Source: Microthrix sp041394405 | Lineage (GTDB): Bacteria > Actinomycetota > Acidimicrobiia > Acidimicrobiales > Microtrichaceae | Direction: 5' to 3' | Length of the DNA: 64,000 bases | Assembly (NCBI GenBank): GCA_041394405.1 | Contig: JAWKIF010000012.1 | Coordinates: 217,648-281,647, forward strand | In this document: positions 62,949-64,000 of the stretch, piece by piece | Layout: the number at the start of each line of letters is the position of its first letter | Position numbering within the stretch: position 1 is the stretch's first letter | The notes under the pieces: model-generated | The model's input: only the letters and a program-made list of their open reading frames with translations | What the model was told of the DNA's origin: nothing | The model's database searches: none | Translations under genes and position numbers: made by a program

Positions 62949-64000
62949 TGAATCCACCGATCGGGCTCTTCGGGTTGGGTGGTCCCGGTTCGGGGGGCTG
63001 GCCTGTGAAGGTAGCTCGGGTTTCTGCTGGTTTGGTGGGTGTTGGGGCGCGTGAGATCAGGCGTTCGTGGTGGCGGGCTGTTTGTGCGCGCTCGGGTGGT
63101 CGGTGTGTGGGGCGCTGTGCCACAGGCCCGAGGGTCAGGGTGAGCCGGCTGTGGGGAGCGCCCGGATTCTGTCGAGGGCGCCGAGGAGTTGGTGTGCCCA
63201 TGGCCAGTCGGTGGGGAGTCTGAGGTGGGGGTGCCGGACCTGTTGACGAGGACTCCGGCGAGGGCGATGAGTCGGTTGCGGATGGTGCGGGCGGTGCGGA
63301 TTGGACCGTCGAGGCCGATGATTCCGGCCCAGCGGGTGAGGTTGTGGGCGAGGACCGCACATGCGAGCCAGGCCCCGTTGGCTGCGAAGCTGCCCGATGG
63401 GCAGTGTTGGAGCCCGTTGTCTTTGAGTTCGCGGATGGCGAGCTCGACGACAGCGTGGTTGCGGTGGAACCGGTCGGCCTTGACGGTGGTGAGGGTGTTG
63501 TTGCAGATGAACGCGTGGTGGCGCCAGGTGGGCCACATCGCTGCTTGGGCGCTGTCGGCGAGTCGGGTGCGGCGAACGACGAGGCGGACGGTCCGGGCCC
63601 GTTTCCCTTTCCCGGTGGTGTAGATCGTTTCGGCGACCTGGGCGTGACCGGCCCGGGTGTAGTCGATCGTGGCCCAGTCCTCTTCCGGGATCGCAGCGAT
63701 GGATGCTTTGATCTTGGGGACGAGACGGACTGTGATCGACCAGCCAACACCGGCGTGGGTGAGTTTGTCGACGAGTTTCCAGGACCAGAACCCCGAATCG
63801 GCCCGGACCGTGACTGGCGCTGCAACTCCGGCCCGACGCAGGGTGGCGAGGAGCTCTCCGGTGAAACGGATGACCCCGCGTGAGGTGCCGGCGGCGCCTT
63901 TACGCATCCGAGAGGCGAGGACCTCACCGGTCCCGGCTCGGGTGGCGATCAGGGGGTGGTATCCCAACACACCGGTGTAGCCGTAGGAGGCGCCGTGTTT
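62946..64000 (-). mobile_element. IS1380-family insertion sequence (right end outside window)
   Basis: The element starts where the methyltransferase similarity ends (CCTGAATCCACCGATCGGGC just inside). A 190-nt non-coding end precedes the transposase. The other end, the terminal repeat pair and the target duplication are beyond the edge, so the boundary is approximate. Confidence 0.7.
63135..64000 (-). pseudogene. IS1380-family transposase, 5' end outside window, frameshifted
   Basis: Visible from KHGASYGYTGVLGYHPLIAT at the edge: DDE transposase with the second acidic site TVRADSGFWSWK, FICNNTLTTVKADRFHRNHA, HLxx helper LQHCPSGSFAANGAWLACA and HNLTRWAG. Near 63227-63231 (5-G run) the frame slips by one; restoring a sixth base gives GTPHLRLPTDWPWAHQLLGA, the usual IS1380 ending, stop at 63135. 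Either an inactive copy or a homopolymer error. Confidence 0.75.

Noticed and set aside
1..64000. tRNA or rRNA genes
   Set aside because: I scanned the gaps by eye and saw no cloverleaf with a GTTCGA-type arm or rRNA sequence; a covariance-model scan would be needed to be certain.

Overview
The window is high-GC DNA from an actinobacterium. SLH-domain surface proteins, abundant lipid-storage genes, an F420-type oxidoreductase, a BldD-type regulator and a Tad pilus locus together suggest the class Acidimicrobiia. A 'Candidatus Microthrix'-like, lipid- and trehalose-storing organism is my best guess. This is inference from gene content; there is no rRNA or other marker here to prove it.

Layout. 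0-8.2 kb: housekeeping genes on the minus strand (dapA, RNase J, ftsK, rimO), with a nitronate monooxygenase and its TetR regulator set between ftsK and rimO. 8.2-12.8 kb: a ferritin-like diiron enzyme with a winged-helix partner, two TetR regulators and SURF1. 12.8-21.5 kb: a storage-lipid region with a tightly overlapping minus-strand operon (acyl-CoA ligase, WS/DGAT, alpha/beta hydrolase, serine hydrolase), a divergent second WS/DGAT and a second acyl-CoA ligase. 21.8-25.1 kb: a secreted SLH plus seven-repeat RCC1 protein, a small excisionase-type HTH protein and a DUF2855 protein. 25.3-34.8 kb: a complete-looking Tad (Flp) pilus operon of ten genes joined by 4-14 nt overlaps. It is preceded by a hairpin-rich leader and ends with a membrane pseudokinase and a LysM-like protein. 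35.2-40.0 kb: a membrane spermidine-synthase-like protein, a DUF4190 protein and an OSBS-type enolase. 40.0-41.4 kb: a small decayed patch with a MazEF-type toxin-antitoxin pair and a kinase remnant. 41.4-47.9 kb: VOC, a TfoX-like protein, BldD, rsmE, dnaJ, hrcA and lepA.

47.9-56.1 kb is the most unusual part. It lies between lepA and rpsT, which are close neighbours in many bacteria. It holds vapBC (vapC has a nonsense codon), an intact MurF-like ligase, a divergent D-Ala-D-Ala ligase fused to a GNAT acetyltransferase, and a three-gene operon: a MurF homologue that has lost its P-loop, a MurE-like ligase with three disabling lesions, and a GT4-type glycosyltransferase with a frameshift. I read it as a non-canonical peptidoglycan- or glycopeptide-ligase locus that is decaying or badly sequenced. 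56.2-64 kb: rpsT (frameshifted in this sequence), a beta-phosphoglucomutase-like plus GH65 disaccharide phosphorylase pair, an F420-type oxidoreductase, an acyltransferase, a fatty-acid desaturase, and a methyltransferase gene cut by an IS1380-family element that runs off the right edge.

Quality warning. Five genes between 41 and 64 kb carry one- or two-base contractions, mostly at C/G runs, and one of them is the ribosomal gene rpsT. I found none between 0 and 40 kb. Consensus errors are therefore a serious alternative to pseudogene formation in the right-hand third.
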